This document shows positions 20,341 to 31,989 of a stretch of 64,000 nucleotides of DNA, one piece after another. Under the pieces are notes generated by a model that was given only the letters and a program-made list of their open reading frames with translations, was not told where the DNA came from and searched no databases. Numbering within the stretch: the first letter of the stretch is position 1; every line of letters begins with the position of its first letter. The position numbers were made by a program, and so were the translations under genes. The DNA comes from Heterohyrax brucei (taxonomy: Eukaryota; Chordata; Mammalia; Hyracoidea; Procaviidae). The stretch covers positions 51,072,501-51,136,500 of the forward strand of contig CM053158.1 of NCBI GenBank assembly GCA_028571685.1, given 5' to 3'.

Positions 20341-20870
20341 GTCTTTCAGATGCCCTTTTGGAGCTGGATCTTCATGGATGGCTTTGGAGAACCCGGGATA
20401 GCTTCCCGTCAACCAACAAGTAACAAGAGTGAAATACACTCAGAACATTAGAATTTAAAATGTTGATCCTGTATCTGGAAAACTGTTGGAGAGAAATAGT
20501 TTGGGGTGAAAAGTTTTCATTGAGATGCTGTTGTTGTGGGAAACCACTGTCATTTCTCTCCAACTCAGTCTGCTTCTGATGCAACTGTAGGAAAGTTTCC
20601 TAACACCCAGGAGCCGTTTCCAACGTACTTCAGTCTTTAGTTAATGTCAAAAGAGTTGTCTGCTTGCAACTCTCAGGTATATTTAGCTATAAGGTTGCTT
20701 TGTCTTAGGTATCTATATGAAAGCTAAATGACCACTGGAAAAGGTATAATAAAGATCATTCCCTGCTCTGGAAGTACCACACCATTTTCTCAGGATGTTG
20801 TGTAGACTTTTTCTTATCCTGTTTTTCCCCTTGTGTTGACATATACACACCAAGAGGGGGAGAGTTTATA
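20341..20870. other. No recognisable feature
   Basis: No gene or repeat family supported. Confidence 0.35.
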
Positions 20871-20875
20871 GTTTG

Positions 20876-21260
20876 TTATTGTCTTGTGCCCTTGAGTTGA
20901 TTCTGACTCACAGTGACCCTACATGACAAAGTAGAGCTCCTTGTAGGGGATTCTAGACTGGAATCTCTATCAGGAAACCCTGGTACTATAGTGGTTAAGT
21001 GTTAGAGCAGCTAACCAAAAGGTCAGTAGTTCAAATCTGCCAGGCAATCTGGGGCCCTGGTGGCAAAGAGGTTAGGTGCTTGGCTGCTAACCGAAATGTC
21101 AGTGGTTTGAACCCACTAAGGGTCCATGGGAGAAAGATGTAGCAATCAGCACCATCAAGATTGCAGGCTTGGAAAACCCTGTGGGGCAGTTCAACTCTCG
21201 TTGTGTGGTGTCACTCTGAGTTAGAATCCACTTGATGGCCATGGGTTTGGTTTAGTTTTG
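20876..21260 (+). mobile_element. Cluster of three AfroSINE pieces
   Basis: An antisense tail fragment (20876-20970, GAGTTGATTCTGACTCACAG), then a sense head fragment (20972-21047, GGAAACCCTGGTACTATAG), then a near-complete long-middle copy (21048-21258, GAGAAAGATGTAGCAATCAG). The head fragment ends where the third copy starts, so one may have inserted into the other. Confidence 0.8.
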
Positions 21261-21379
21261 GGTATTCTTTATGAGAGCAGATTGCCAGGCCTTGCTCCTG
21301 AAAGGCTGCTTAGATCACAAATCCTCCCGTTAGCAGAAGAACCAACTGTTGCTTCACTGGGGCTCCCTGCTGACAATTT

Positions 21380-21535
21380 AAAACACCAAAACCATCAAGT
21401 TGATTTTGACACACAACGATCCTACAGGACAGTGCAGAACCGCCCTAAAGAGTTTCAAAGGAGCGGCTGGCAGATTAAACCCCTGATGTTTTAAAGGTTA
21501 ACAGTCAAGCTCTTAACCACTGAGCCACAACGGCT
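21380..21535 (-). mobile_element. Short AfroSINE (antisense)
   Basis: CATCAAGTTGATTTTGACAC tail first, ending CTTAACCACTGAGCCACAAC. Confidence 0.82.
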
Positions 21536-22347
21536 CTGTTTATAATTCAGACATCTATGATTCTACATGGTTGAAAGGGTCAAACACTCCTTTCCAACCC
21601 AATGAATGAACTTGGCGCTGTCCAGGCATTTTTGCTGTTGTCAGGTTTTGCCATAAGCAAGTGCCGTCAGTCTACAGGTGGACTCAGCCCACATTTAGGG
21701 CTGCCCTTAAGGCACATCAGCACCCTTAGGAACCAGCCAGCTCCCTGAGATGGCCCACCTTGAAAGCAAAGTTTCTCAGGGCTCGTAAACTCTAGACCCC
21801 AAGCAAATAACAACAGCAACAGGCAATTTTAAATGCCTTCTTGTGATTTTTTAATCCTTTTGTCTAAGCTGGGGTGCCCCTGAAAGCAGAGGCTGAGACA
21901 AGTATTTAGGAGTTTAAGTATTTAGGCAGTTTATTTCAGAGTGATTCCTGGTAGCGGGAGACAGCCTGAGGAATGCGGAGTGGGAGAGCAGAGAGAAGGC
22001 CAACATAGGAGCCTACCCAAGTGTGCTGCTGCAAGCCACAGGGCTACATTGCAGAAGAATATTTAGAAGCACAGAGAATATCTCTGAGAAATACCTCCTA
22101 AGGGCCACGAAGGTTGGGGCACATGTCCTCTGGTTTCAAGCCCATTGGTAGAATGTTGCCGCATGGGCGTTAGCCCCTCTGCTGTTCTGGCCTGTGTTTT
22201 TATATTGGCCAAGCAAGTCCAGGCAGCATTGCAAAAAATCCTGGAACACAATGGAGAAGGAGGCCCGGCTTTGTGTGAGGCAGGGTGCAGGCCAGGAGAC
22301 ATGAGTCTGAGCTAGATGGAGCTGCCCAGACGTGCACATCTGGAAGT
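21536..22347. other. Unrecognised stretch
   Basis: GGCAGTTTATTTCAGAG near 21935 resembles an antisense polyA end of an LTR-like element running to about 22340, but I cannot name the family. No gene. Confidence 0.35.
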
Positions 22348-22695
22348 AGTGGTGGTTGCTAGCTGCTACTGAGTTGGCCTCCAGCTCATGGCAACTCCAG
22401 GCACGATGGAATGAAACATTGCCTGCTCATGAGCCATTTCCATGCTCCTTGTCAATCAAATAGACTGTTGTGATCCTTGGGGCTTTGTGTGGCTGATTTT
22501 CAGAAGCAGATCACCAGGCCATTCTTCCTACTCTGTCTTAGTCTGGAACCTCTGTTGGTACCTGCTTAGCACCATAGCAACCTATAAGCTTCCACTGACA
22601 GATGGATGATGACTATGTTTAAGGCATATTGGCTGGAGTCAAACCCTGATTTTCCTGGATGGATGGTGAGAGTTTTCCCACTAAGCCCCTAATGC
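22348..22695 (-). mobile_element. tRNA-Gly-headed AfroSINE (antisense)
   Basis: GTTGCTAGCTGCTACTGAG tail first, AGAAGCAGATCACCAGGCC and CTGTCTTAGTCTGGAACC middle, a degraded tRNA-like head at about 22620-22690. Confidence 0.78.
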
Positions 22696-22709
22696 TGTCA
22701 TCTCAACAC

Positions 22710-22845
22710 CTTTAGGGGTAAGTTTTATTATTATTATTTCCACTCCACAGCCAAAGAAACTGAAGATTAGTTTGGCCAGCTCTGAGGCAATGGCTTTTGG
22801 GGACTGAGCGCAGGGTGTCTGACCCCAGAGTCAATTCTCTGAAGC
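22710..22845 (-). repeat. MIR SINE (antisense)
   Basis: ATTATTATTATTTCCACTCC, then CAAAGAAACTGAAG, ending TGACCCCAGAGTC. Confidence 0.65.
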
Positions 22846-23311
22846 TGCCACAGTGTCCTGCAAAGGCAATTACAAAGGCTGCAGAAGACTGCGGCAACTG
22901 TGGCTTTGTTCTATTTGGCATGTCTGGGGGCCCTCTTCCTTGATCACGGGCCCCAGAAAAGTTGACAAGAAGTACTCTGTTTCCTAATTCTAAAGGGCTG
23001 AGCTCCCTGACCCAGGGTGCCCAGTGACAGAGCATCACCTGGTCAGTGTGACAGGTTTAGTAATGGGCAGGGAAGCAACAGGACAAGTGATTCTTCCCGA
23101 GGACTGGCATGCGGGTTTGCTGTATTGGGATTATGTGTAGATGACAGTCATTGACCCAAGCTGCATAGGACATGATGTATAAAAAATGACAGACCGTAGC
23201 CATACAGAGAACTGAAAAGACAGAGGAAAGATTGAGTTGCTAAGACTGAGAACCTGGATCCAGCGAAACTTGAAATTCACTCCTGAACTTCAAGCTATGA
23301 GACTCACTATC
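22846..23311. other. No recognisable feature
   Basis: No gene or repeat family supported. Confidence 0.35.
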
Positions 23312-23527
23312 CTGTTGCTGTTGTTAGGTGTTGTTGAGCTGATTTTCGTCTCACACCGACCCTGTATAATGGGCTAGAACTGTCCTCACAGGGTCTTCTA
23401 GGCTGTGCTCTTTAGAGGAGCAGATTGCCAGATCTTTTTCTCCTACAGGGTTGCTGGTAGGTTTGAACTACCTACCCACTGTTCTATTAACAGATGAGCA
23501 CTCAGCCACTGCACCACCGAACCTCCT
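23312..23527 (-). mobile_element. AfroSINE variant (antisense)
   Basis: GTTGCTGTTGTTAGGTGTTG (RTE-like tail), GGAGCAGATTGCCAGATC, ending CACTGCACCACCG. Confidence 0.8.
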
Positions 23528-23761
23528 TTTCTACCTCTCATTTGAGCTGAGCATGGACATTTGTAGCTAAAGGACTCTTGAGTATGAACTAAGTGCTGTG
23601 GAAGCCAGGGAACAGTTCTACTGACCCTGCTGAAGGGAAAGCAACCTAGGTATCTGAGCCATCTCCAAAAGGAAGGTGGTTCCCACTGGATGAAAGGGCT
23701 GAGAGGCACGTAAGAGAGTCAGGTGTGTGTGCAAAGGTGGCGATGTGTTAAGAGCAGCAGT

Positions 23762-24500
23762 AAAAATGGCATGAGAGACTTCTGACCTCCTCTTCTAACT
23801 TCACGTGAAGGAGGAGAATTATTAGCATCAACAGCCCAAGACTGATCACTATGAGGCAGTGGTTAGAAATGCTTCCTCTCCAGCATTTTTACCAATTCTG
23901 ACACCAACTGTCCCTCCCACGGACTCTCCACTGGGTTTGATAACTCGTTGCATTTGGGATACAGATCTTACAGACTATATTCCAAGTTATGAGGTTTATT
24001 AGGAAAGTAACAGGTTACGATTCGGAATCAGGGACAACTCGGGATACTGTTCTCAGATCATGACAGTCTGCTCTCAGCTGTGTCCATAGGCAGTCCTCCC
24101 TCTGGCCCTTGGCCTCTCAGCTCCTGGGCTCAGCCACGGTTCTGCTCCAGACAAGCTCTCCAGCTGTACCAATAAGAGCCCTGGGACGTCCGATTCCACC
24201 AGAAATCCTCCTCCCTGAAGCTGCTCATCTCTCTTACTCTATGGGTTGTCACACCCACTGGTGGAGAAGCTCACCGTACCGTCTCACACTGCTATCCTGT
24301 TCCGCTGTTGCTGGTTCTCTGCTACTGCTTCTTGCCATCCTGCACCATCTCTGCTGTTACAGCTTTCTCTCCTTTGTCTCCTGGGTCTAGAGGGTTCTAA
24401 ACGCAGGAACTGAGGTCCAGACGTGTGTTCTGCTCCCACCTCTTCTTGATGGCAGTGAGGTCCCTCCTTTCCACTTCTGGGATGGCTTATTTTAGCCTTA
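23762..24500 (-). mobile_element. LTR-like repeat, copy 1
   Basis: Homologous to 45541-46140: both start at AAAAATGGCA, share ACCAATTCT-ACACCAACTGTCC, and have an antisense polyA-like TTATTAG. About 600-700 bp. Probably an old LTR in antisense; family not named. Confidence 0.6.
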
Positions 24501-24507
24501 AACCTCA

Positions 24508-24663
24508 AAAACAAACCCAGTGCCACTGAGTTGATTGTGACTCATAGCAACCTATAGGTCGGAGGAGAATTACCCCGTAGAGTTTCCAAGGATCACCCCA
24601 TAGATTTGAACTGCCGACCTTTGGTTAGCAGCTACATCACTTAATCAACTATGCCACTGTGGG
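24508..24663 (-). mobile_element. Short AfroSINE (antisense)
   Basis: GTGCCACTGAGTTGATTGTG tail, GAACTGCCGACCTTTGGTTA B-box region, ending AACTATGCCACTG. Confidence 0.88.
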
Positions 24664-24724
24664 ATGGAAAAACTGACCAGCCTCTTGTTAGGTTTCCATA
24701 TACCTTATTTGCACAGTCCCATTC

Positions 24725-25955
24725 CCACAATTATGCTGCTGATTATTCAAAAACAGTCACAGCAGTATGTTGACAGGGAATTGCCAGAAATTCAAGCTGT
24801 AGTCAATAGAAGATGCAGAATGAATGATATTATTGCTGGTGTTAGATCTTAGTTGAAAGCAGAGAATATCAGAAAGATAAGTACCTGTGTTTTCTTGACT
24901 ATGCAAGGCATTCAGGTGTGGATCATAATAAATTATGGATAATATTGCAGAAGATGGAAATTCTAGAACCCTTAATTGCACTCATGCAGAACCTGTACAT
25001 AGATCAAGAGGCAGCCATTCAAGCAGAACAAGGGCAATTCGCGTGGTTCAAAGTCAGGAAAGGTGTGTGTTAGGGTTGTATTCTTTTGTCACACTCATTC
25101 AGTGTATATGCTGAGCAAATAAACCAAGAAGTTGGACTATATGAAGAAGAATGAGGCATCAGGATTGGAAGAAAACTCATTAACAACTTGCAGCATGCGG
25201 GTGACACAACCTTGTTTGCTGAACGTGAAGAGGACTTGAAGCGCTTACTAATGAAGATCAAAGACTGCAGCCTGCGGTGTGGATTACACCTTTACATAAA
25301 TAAAACAAAAATCTCTATAACTGGATCAATAAACAACAACGTAAGTGGAGAAAAGGTTTAATTGTCAAGAATTTCATTTTATTTGGACCCACAATCAACA
25401 CTCATAGAAACAGCAGTCAAGAAACCAAATAAAAGAATTACATCAGGACAATCTGTGGCAAAAGACCTCTTCAAAGTGTTAGAAAGCAAACGTGTCATCT
25501 TGAAGACTAAGACGCACGGGATTAAAGCCACGGTGTTTTCAATCGCTTCATATGCATGCAAAATCTGAACAGTGAGTAAGGAAGACAGAAGAAGAATTGA
25601 TATCGATATTGATTATGCCACAGAATGCCAAAAGAAAGACTGTCTTGGAAAAAGTACAGCCAGAACGCTCCTTCAGAGCAGGGATGTTGAGACTATGTTT
25701 CACATACTTTGGATGTGTTGTCAAGAGCGACCTGGACTTGCAGAAGGCCATCATGCTTGATAAATTAGAGGGTCAGTGAAAAAGTGGAAGTCCCTCAGTG
25801 CAATGGGTTGTTGACACAGTAGTTGTAATAATGGGCTCGAACACTGCAGTGTTTGTGATGCTGGCACCGAACAAGGCGGTGTTTTGTTTTGTTGTATGAT
25901 GGGGTTGCTATGAGTTGAAATTGACTTGATGTCACTGAATGAAACATCCCCACAG
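24725..25955 (+). pseudogene. RTE-clade LINE: dead reverse transcriptase and 3' end
   Basis: The 3' ~1.2 kb of an RTE non-LTR retrotransposon. Readable pieces in order: QQYVDRELPEIQA (RT finger region, about 24760); a damaged motif A (FLDYAR, then a frameshift where the catalytic Asp should be, about 24890); LQHAGDTTLFAEREEDLKRL (motif C, about 25190), where the YADD box has become HAGD; INKTKISITGS; then a long tail. The element would have encoded endonuclease and reverse transcriptase for target-primed insertion, and its 3' tail is copied in the SINEs. Stops and frameshifts in every frame; both RT active-site boxes are broken. Confidence 0.9.
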
Positions 25956-26394
25956 GGTGCTATGCACCTGGTGTGAATTACTAGCAAGCTCCCCAGACTC
26001 CTTGGTGAGCTACAAGTCCCTTATTTGCATATTCCTAGCTAATTATTTGTGGGTGTTACAGGACTGCAGAAAGCCCACATAAAAGAGACGTATCACATCG
26101 TAGTGGGTCTGTTCAGTGGCCGGTGAGCAGCTGGCTGCTTCGGAGCTGTACCAGGTGTAACGGCTGAGCTCAGGCCGACTGAGAACACAAAGGGTTTGCA
26201 TGACGTGAAATGAGTTGGCACTTCATCCAATCAGGTTATTCTTGACTATCTTCCATCTTTCACAGCTTGTGGCCTTCAGAAGAAGCCATGGGGTAGAGGA
26301 GCTGTTTAAAGTGGGGGCCATCCAGTCTCCAGATTGTTGAATTGAAGGAGAGGAGCAAGAAGATTCACAAAGACCACTCTTTCATCTCATTATA
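25956..26394. other. No recognisable feature
   Basis: No gene or repeat family supported. Confidence 0.4.
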
Positions 26395-26545
26395 CATAAG
26401 GCCACTGCTACCACTGCTAACCACAAGGTCGGCATTTCAAATCCACCAGGTGCTCTTTGAATACTCTGGGGGTCAGTTCTACCCTGGCCCCTAGCGTTGC
26501 CATGAGTCGGATCCGACTCGACGGCATTTGGCTTGGCTGACGAGT
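26395..26545 (+). mobile_element. Short AfroSINE
   Basis: 5' truncated. AACCACAAGGTCGGCATTTC then a well-kept tail GTCGGATCCGACTCGACGGC. Confidence 0.88.
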
Positions 26546-26654
26546 TGGTGTTGACCCAACAGCAGCTAACAACAACAAAGGATGCCACTCGCTAATTCCC
26601 AGAACTTGTGAATATGTTGCATGTCACGGTGACTTTGCACATAGGAGTAAGTTA

Positions 26655-27237
26655 TGGAGCTTGAGATAGACAAGTGCCTGGATTATCCAGGAGGGCTCAA
26701 GGCAATCACAAAGGTGATCGTTCAGAGGGAAACAGGGAAGCCAGAGGGAAAGAAGTAATGGCATTGCTTGAAACACGCCCCAAGCCAAGGGAGGCGAGTG
26801 GCCTCTAGACGCTAAAAGTGGCAAGGACTGGGTTCTCCCCTCGAGTCTCCAGAAGGAGTGTAGCGCTGCCAGCACACTGATTTTAGTCCCCTGACTCAGT
26901 TTTGTCCTTATGAACTGCAGAACTATCAAACCCAAACCAAACCCACTGCTGTTGAGTTATTTCCAGCTCATAGCTACTCTGTAGGATACAGTAGAATTAC
27001 CCTATGGGATTTCCAAGACTAGAAATCCTTACAGAGGCCAACTGCTATGTCTTTCTCCTGTGCATTGGCTGGTGGGTTCACACTGCCAATCTTTCAGTCA
27101 GCAGCCAAGCAGTTTAACTGTTGCACCACCTAGGCTCCCTGCATTTCTTATTGACAGAACTATAAGATCGTAAATTTGTAGTTTTGAAGTGACTTAGTTT
27201 GTGGTAATTTGTCACAGAAGCAATGGGAAACTAATAC
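26655..27237 (+). mobile_element. MLT1-type LTR with nested SINE
   Basis: CTGGATTATCCAGGAGGG at the left, GTCTCCAGAAGGAGTGTAG in the middle and TTTGTGGTAATTTGTCACAG then GAAACTAATACC at the right end. Split by an antisense SINE at 26927-27154 flanked by CAGAACTAT. Confidence 0.85.
26927..27154 (-). mobile_element. AfroSINE (antisense) with 9-bp target-site duplication
   Basis: CAAACCCACTGCTGTTGAG tail first, GTCTTTCTCCTGTGCATTGG middle, ending ACTGTTGCACCACCTAGG. CAGAACTAT at 26918-26926 and 27155-27163 duplicates LTR sequence. Confidence 0.9.
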
Positions 27238-27299
27238 CGCAGAGAAACGAATACCATGGATGGCAATTATGAAATGGAAGAATGAAAGGTTATGTGCAT

Positions 27300-27520
27300 G
27301 GGCTTCGGGGCAAGATTAAGCTGGATTTGCAAACCAGGGCCGCCACCTGCTAGCTTGACAAGCTACTCAAGTTTCCTGGGCCTCAGTGTCTTCCACTGTA
27401 ATGTGAATATGCTAATACCCACCTGACACTAGAGTTGGAAAGCTCAAATGTGATAGTGTATACGAATAATAACTGCGTCACCCCATATATGGTAGGTTCT
27501 CAAAGCCTGCTGGCTGTTTC
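27300..27520 (+). repeat. MIR SINE
   Basis: Sense MIR order: CTGCTAGCTTGACAAGC, GGGCCTCAGTGTCTTCC, ATGCTAATACCCACC, ATGGTAGGTTCTCAAAG. Confidence 0.75.
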
Positions 27521-27524
27521 TGTA

Positions 27525-27622
27525 TCTACCTACCTACCTACCTATTTATTTTTAATCATGAAATGCAGGATCTTTTTTTTTTTTTTTGGTAGCTAGCACT
27601 CATTAAACAAAAAAAAAAGACG
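27525..27622. repeat. Simple repeats: (CTAC)n and homopolymer T/A runs
   Basis: CTACCTACCTACCTATTTATT followed by a run of about 17 T and a run of about 11 A. Confidence 0.85.
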
Positions 27623-27627
27623 CCATT

Positions 27628-27752
27628 TTTCCTGGTGGTGCAGTGGTTAAGAATGTGGCTGCTAGCTAAGAGTTCAGCAGTTCAAACCCACTGGCCACTC
27701 CCTGGAAACCCCTAAAGGGCAGTTCCCCTCAGTCTTGTAGGGTCCCTATTAG
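27628..27752 (+). mobile_element. Short AfroSINE, 3' truncated
   Basis: CCTGGTGGTGCAGTGGTTAAG (near-consensus A box), CAGCAGTTCAAACCC B box; it ends after GTAGGGTCCCTATTAGG. Confidence 0.85.
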
Positions 27753-28114
27753 GAGGCACCAATGAGTTTTAGATATTTATCATTCAAACCTTTCTCCCTG
27801 AGTTGTTTTGGGATATTATTTGTTACATAAAATAAGAGAACTATGATAGCATTTTTATGGACACTTTTAATAGCAATTTTTTGTTTATATGATGTTTCAT
27901 GGCCTGTACCCACACACATAGCTGACACAAAAAAACAAAGTGAGAACAAAACAGAGGTATGTTAAACACAACCAAGTAACAACTTATTTTTATAATAGCT
28001 ATTGGTCATAAAAAAAATTGAGTTTACTAAAAAAGGTAACTGGTTGTTTCCAATTACCTTTTCAAGCAGAAACAAGAGCTATCTTCCGCTCATGGAGCAC
28101 TGCATGGTATCCCA
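27753..28114. other. AT-rich stretch without recognisable feature
   Basis: No gene or repeat family supported. Confidence 0.4.
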
Positions 28115-28200
28115 TGTACCCTCCCAGATGTGTTCTCATTTTACAGATGAGGAAATGGAGTTTTTGAAGGACCTGTATCATTGGCCCCTGAGTTAGCCCA
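28115..28200 (-). repeat. MIR SINE fragment (antisense)
   Basis: TTCTCATTTTACAGATGAGG and AAATGGAG, the conserved reverse MIR core. Confidence 0.7.
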
Positions 28201-28449
28201 TGTTAGAGTGCATCAAGACTATGTCCTCAGCTCTCTTCTCTTCCCTCTCTCCCTTCCATTTCCTTACCCTTTACCTAAACCTTCCATAGGTGATCCCACC
28301 CAGTTACACCACATTAAACATCTTCCACGAGCTCATGAATCTGAAATTCTACCTCTAGCCCTGACCTTGTCTCTCAATTCCAGGCCCACACCCCAGCAGC
28401 CTGCCTCACACCTCCCCTGGGCTGTCTGGTACCAGCACCAGCTACCATC

Positions 28450-28612
28450 AAGTTGACAGCTTCGTAGAGCCTCTGTATATGTCAGAGTAGAATTGTGCTC
28501 CAGGGTTTCCAAAGGCTTTCTTTCAAGGCACCACTGCATGGACTCAACCCTCCAATCTTTCTGTTAACAGCTGAGCACATTAACCATTTGTACTACCTGG
28601 GGTACCTAGAGG
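28450..28612 (-). mobile_element. AfroSINE (antisense)
   Basis: CATCAAGTTGACAGC, GTCAGAGTAGAATTGTGCTC, then ATTAACCATTTGTACTACC. Confidence 0.75.
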
Positions 28613-28859
28613 CCTGGTAGGTGCTGCTAAGTCATCAGAAAAGAACTTTCTCCCTCTGTTGGTGTGTTCTTTCCCTAGCCAGGCCCCTCTTAATGAATGA
28701 CACCCCTAGCTAAAATCTTAGGGCCTTCTTGACCATTCCTCAGTTTATCATGCTAATGTATCAGCAAGTCTTTGGGATTTATACCCACAATATGATTAAA
28801 CCACTTTTCAGCTTCTCTCCTGTCACCACCATTACTAAGGTGCCATCATGTCTCCTCTG

Positions 28860-28930
28860 GAGTAATGCGGTAGCCTACTGTATCTTCTCTGTGGGGTTGC
28901 CATAAGTTGGAGTCAACTGGACAGCAACCA
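28860..28930 (+). mobile_element. SINE/RTE 3' tail fragment
   Basis: GGGGTTGCCATAAGTTGGAG then TCAACTGGACAGCAACC; only the RTE-like tail is present. Confidence 0.65.
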
Positions 28931-28964
28931 CAAACAAGCTTTAGGCTTGTCTGACTGCATTCTG

Positions 28965-29115
28965 CTCTCTACAAAGCAGGCAAAGTTGCTTTCCAAGCAA
29001 TCATGTCACTGTCATGCTTGAAACCCCACAGTGGTTTTCTGTTATACTGTAAAACTCGACTCTTCGCCATGGTCTTTGGGGCCTTCCTGAGCCTGACTCT
29101 CACAAGACTTGTTAA
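28965..29115 (+). repeat. L2 LINE fragment
   Basis: TCACTGTCATGCTTGAAACC, CCACAGTGGTTTTC and CATGGTCTTTGGGGCC in the order of L2 ORF2/3' sequence. Confidence 0.65.
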
Positions 29116-29589
29116 GAACATATCTGGCTCAGGTGACATGCAAGGGGAGGAGCAGAAACTGCTTGCAGTTCCCTGAAGTAAGTTCCATTATTCCTTCTTA
29201 GTAATAACAGCCCTGATTTTCATCTGGCGTACAACTGGAATAAAGACTATTTCCAGATGTGGTCATACAACTAAGTGTTAGGCAATATAAAGGCTCTGGT
29301 ACACAATTCTGGGAAGTCTTCTTTAAAGGAATGGGTAGGATCTTCTTCAACTCTTGATTTCTGCTAAATGTAATATACAGATGTGATGGCTGGAGCTCTA
29401 GCAGCCTTCTTGAACTATGAAACAAACTTGAATTGATAGCTACACGGCTGAACAAGAATCAAGAAGACTGGGATTCTGAGAAATACTGTACTCTCCTTTG
29501 ATTGCTAACTTCTATGCTTTTTACGCTTTTATTTTGAGTTTGTTTGTCACAGCAAAAAATAATACTAATTAATATAAGGGACGGGTAGG
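29116..29589. other. No recognisable feature
   Basis: No gene or repeat family supported. Confidence 0.4.
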
Positions 29590-29750
29590 GTAGAGTAAAA
29601 GTCAACCCCAGTTGCTCCATAGGGACTTTTGGCTGTAATTTTTACAGAAGCAGACCACCAGGCCTTTCTTTCATTGTGCTGCTGGGTGGGTTCTGCCAAC
29701 CTTTAGGCTAGCAGCAGAGTGTGAATTATTTGTACCACCCAGAGACCAAG
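29590..29750 (-). mobile_element. AfroSINE (antisense), tail degraded
   Basis: TTACAGAAGCAGACCACCAG middle and ATTTGTACCACCCAGAGACC end. Confidence 0.75.
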
Positions 29751-29769
29751 GGAAGAAGAAAACAAAGAA

Positions 29770-30990
29770 AAAAAAACCCTCAAATCTGTTGCTGTTGGTT
29801 CCATTCCCATTCATAGGCAAGAGTGGAAGCTGGGAAAAGCATGTGGCAGTGCCTGTAGCTTTCTAGATGAGAGGCCTGAGTGGGATGGTGCAGACAGAGG
29901 GATGTGGAAACATTGAGAAAGATCCAGGCAGACTTGACAACAGAGGAAGGAACAGAAAGTGTAGACGAGACATGCTGAGGATGCCTCCCAGTTTTTCCGC
30001 CTGAGCATCTGCATGGTTTCAAGTGGCAGTTACTGAGTCAGGGAACTGGAAGGAACATGATTACATTTCTGTGAACCAGATTTGTAATGCTGTATATGTC
30101 TGGCATTTTGTAATTGGACTCAGCATATTTATGTCCCAAATTTGGAGTGAAATGACCCACTATTTGAATCAATGCATATGATATGGTATTGTGTAAATTT
30201 CAATGCTTTTCCAAATATCCCTGTAATTTCCATTTCTCATGAAGAGAAATGCCCTCATTCTCATCTATTTTTAGAGGCTGATTTTTCAGGTAATGATGTT
30301 ATATTCTCCCTGGCAGTGCTGGGTCAGTACAATCTATGACATCCCCCTTCCACAGAACCCTGGGCCCCTGGGGAGTAAAAGAAGCCCCAGTCCTTTGTCC
30401 ACAGGCCTCACATACACTGGATTTATGATTTGGCAGAGTGAGGGGCAGTCTACATTGCACATGGAGCTCTAACTCCCTTGGCCTTTACACTTATTTGGGC
30501 TGGCAGAACCCTCCTCTTCTTCACAAAAGCTTGGCACCATTGAGGATACTGTTTTATATTTTTTATGTTAAGCTGGAATTTCCGGTTGGGTTCCACAGCA
30601 TGTGGCTCTGTTTTTATTAGGTTCTAGTGGGCTTACAAAGGAATTTTCCTCCTTTTGTTTATTTCATGCTGGAGTTTAGAAAACCATCCCTGTGGAGGGG
30701 GAGGTAAAGAATTGGCAGGGGAGATGCTGTCAATCCAAACACAGGGTTAGTCAGTACAAGTTACATTTTGGTTCTAACTCAGGAGGCCCACACTGCACTC
30801 CCAGCTATAGACATAAGCACAAGCAAAATGGACTGGATTAATGTCCTTATTTTCACAAAATCACATGGCCATGGACTTAACTGCTACCCTAAGGAGTCTA
30901 GTTGTGAACCACAGTGAGGAGAGGAGTCCTGGATTCACACCGGCAGTTTCATCGACACTTTTCAAATAGTTGGCTAATTCAGAAGACAGT
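29770..30990. other. Repeat-poor interval
   Basis: About 1.2 kb with no repeat family I recognise. The block at 30020-30330 is AT-rich with octamer-like ATGCATATGATAT and TGTAATTGG. No exon supported; a candidate for noncoding conservation. Confidence 0.45.
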
Positions 30991-30992
30991 TG

Positions 30993-31487
30993 GTGCTGTG
31001 ATAGCTAGCCCCTAAGGTGGTCCTCTGTATTTCCTACTTCCTGCTATCTGTGGAGTCTTCTTCTACCTTCAGTAGGGCTGACTCTCATGGCCAATAGCAT
31101 CCTGCAGAAATGAACAACGTGACTTGTAAAGCTAGGTCAAGGAAGGCACTGCAGCTTCCATCACTATTTTCCTTGGATCCCTCCCTTGGGACAGCCAGCA
31201 TGTTGTGAGACAGACAAGCTATCCTATAGGCAGGCCCACGTGGTGAGGAACTGAGGCTTCCTGCCAAAAGCCATGTGATAGGGTGACCTTGGAAGCCAAT
31301 TCTCAAGGCTTCAGAAAACTGCAGGTCCAGCTGCCTTCTTGACTATGACATCAAGACAGAGCCACTCAACTAAGCTGTTCCCAAATTCATAACCTACAAA
31401 AACTGTGAGATAATAAATGTTTGTTGTTCTAAGCCACTAAATCCTGAGGTAATAATTTACACAATGACAGGGAACAGTACATATGTG
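30993..31487 (+). mobile_element. MLT1-type LTR
   Basis: Begins GGTGCTGTGATAGCTAGCC and carries CTCAACTAAGCTGTTCCCAA then GAGATAATAAATGTTTGTTG (polyA signal), CTAAGCCACTAAATCCTGAG at the 3' end, the standard MLT1 layout. Confidence 0.85.
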
Positions 31488-31985
31488 TCTCTAAAAGACA
31501 TGATGATACACTTTGAGAATTGTATTCTATTAATCTTTAAATAATAGAATACAAACTATTACTAGGGAATGTCTTCTGTAATTCTTTTCCCTTTATAAAA
31601 TCCTAACTTTTTTTTTGCTATAGTTGTTAGTTGTGTAGAGCTTGTTTGTCACTTGTGACTGTATACTGTCCATGCCCTGTATTTTAGAACAGCCCATTTT
31701 CCTATGAGGTACTTGACTCTCAGTTTAAATTTTCCTAAAAGCAGGCCTAGAGAAAGGTATTTGGCTGCAAGTGGTTGATTTGGGAGATGATCTCAGGAAG
31801 TGTGACATGGGGGAAGAGGCAGCCGTTCTCTCATTTTGGCCTTGAAGTACAGGTTATTTCTCTGAGTCTCTGGATTCAGTCTTGCTAAGTACCATTTGAG
31901 AGGCTGTGTGGAAGTTTCTTCAGAACTGTCTTTCAGAGGGCTAAGCTGGATGATTGATCAGTCCTGTCCCTCAGTGGTCAAGGGT
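31488..31985. other. No recognisable feature
   Basis: No gene or repeat family supported. Confidence 0.4.
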
Positions 31986-31989
31986 ATCT

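Noticed and set aside
23443-23709. 88-codon minus-strand frame
   Set aside because: Its C-terminal half is SINE sequence; the rest has no domain.
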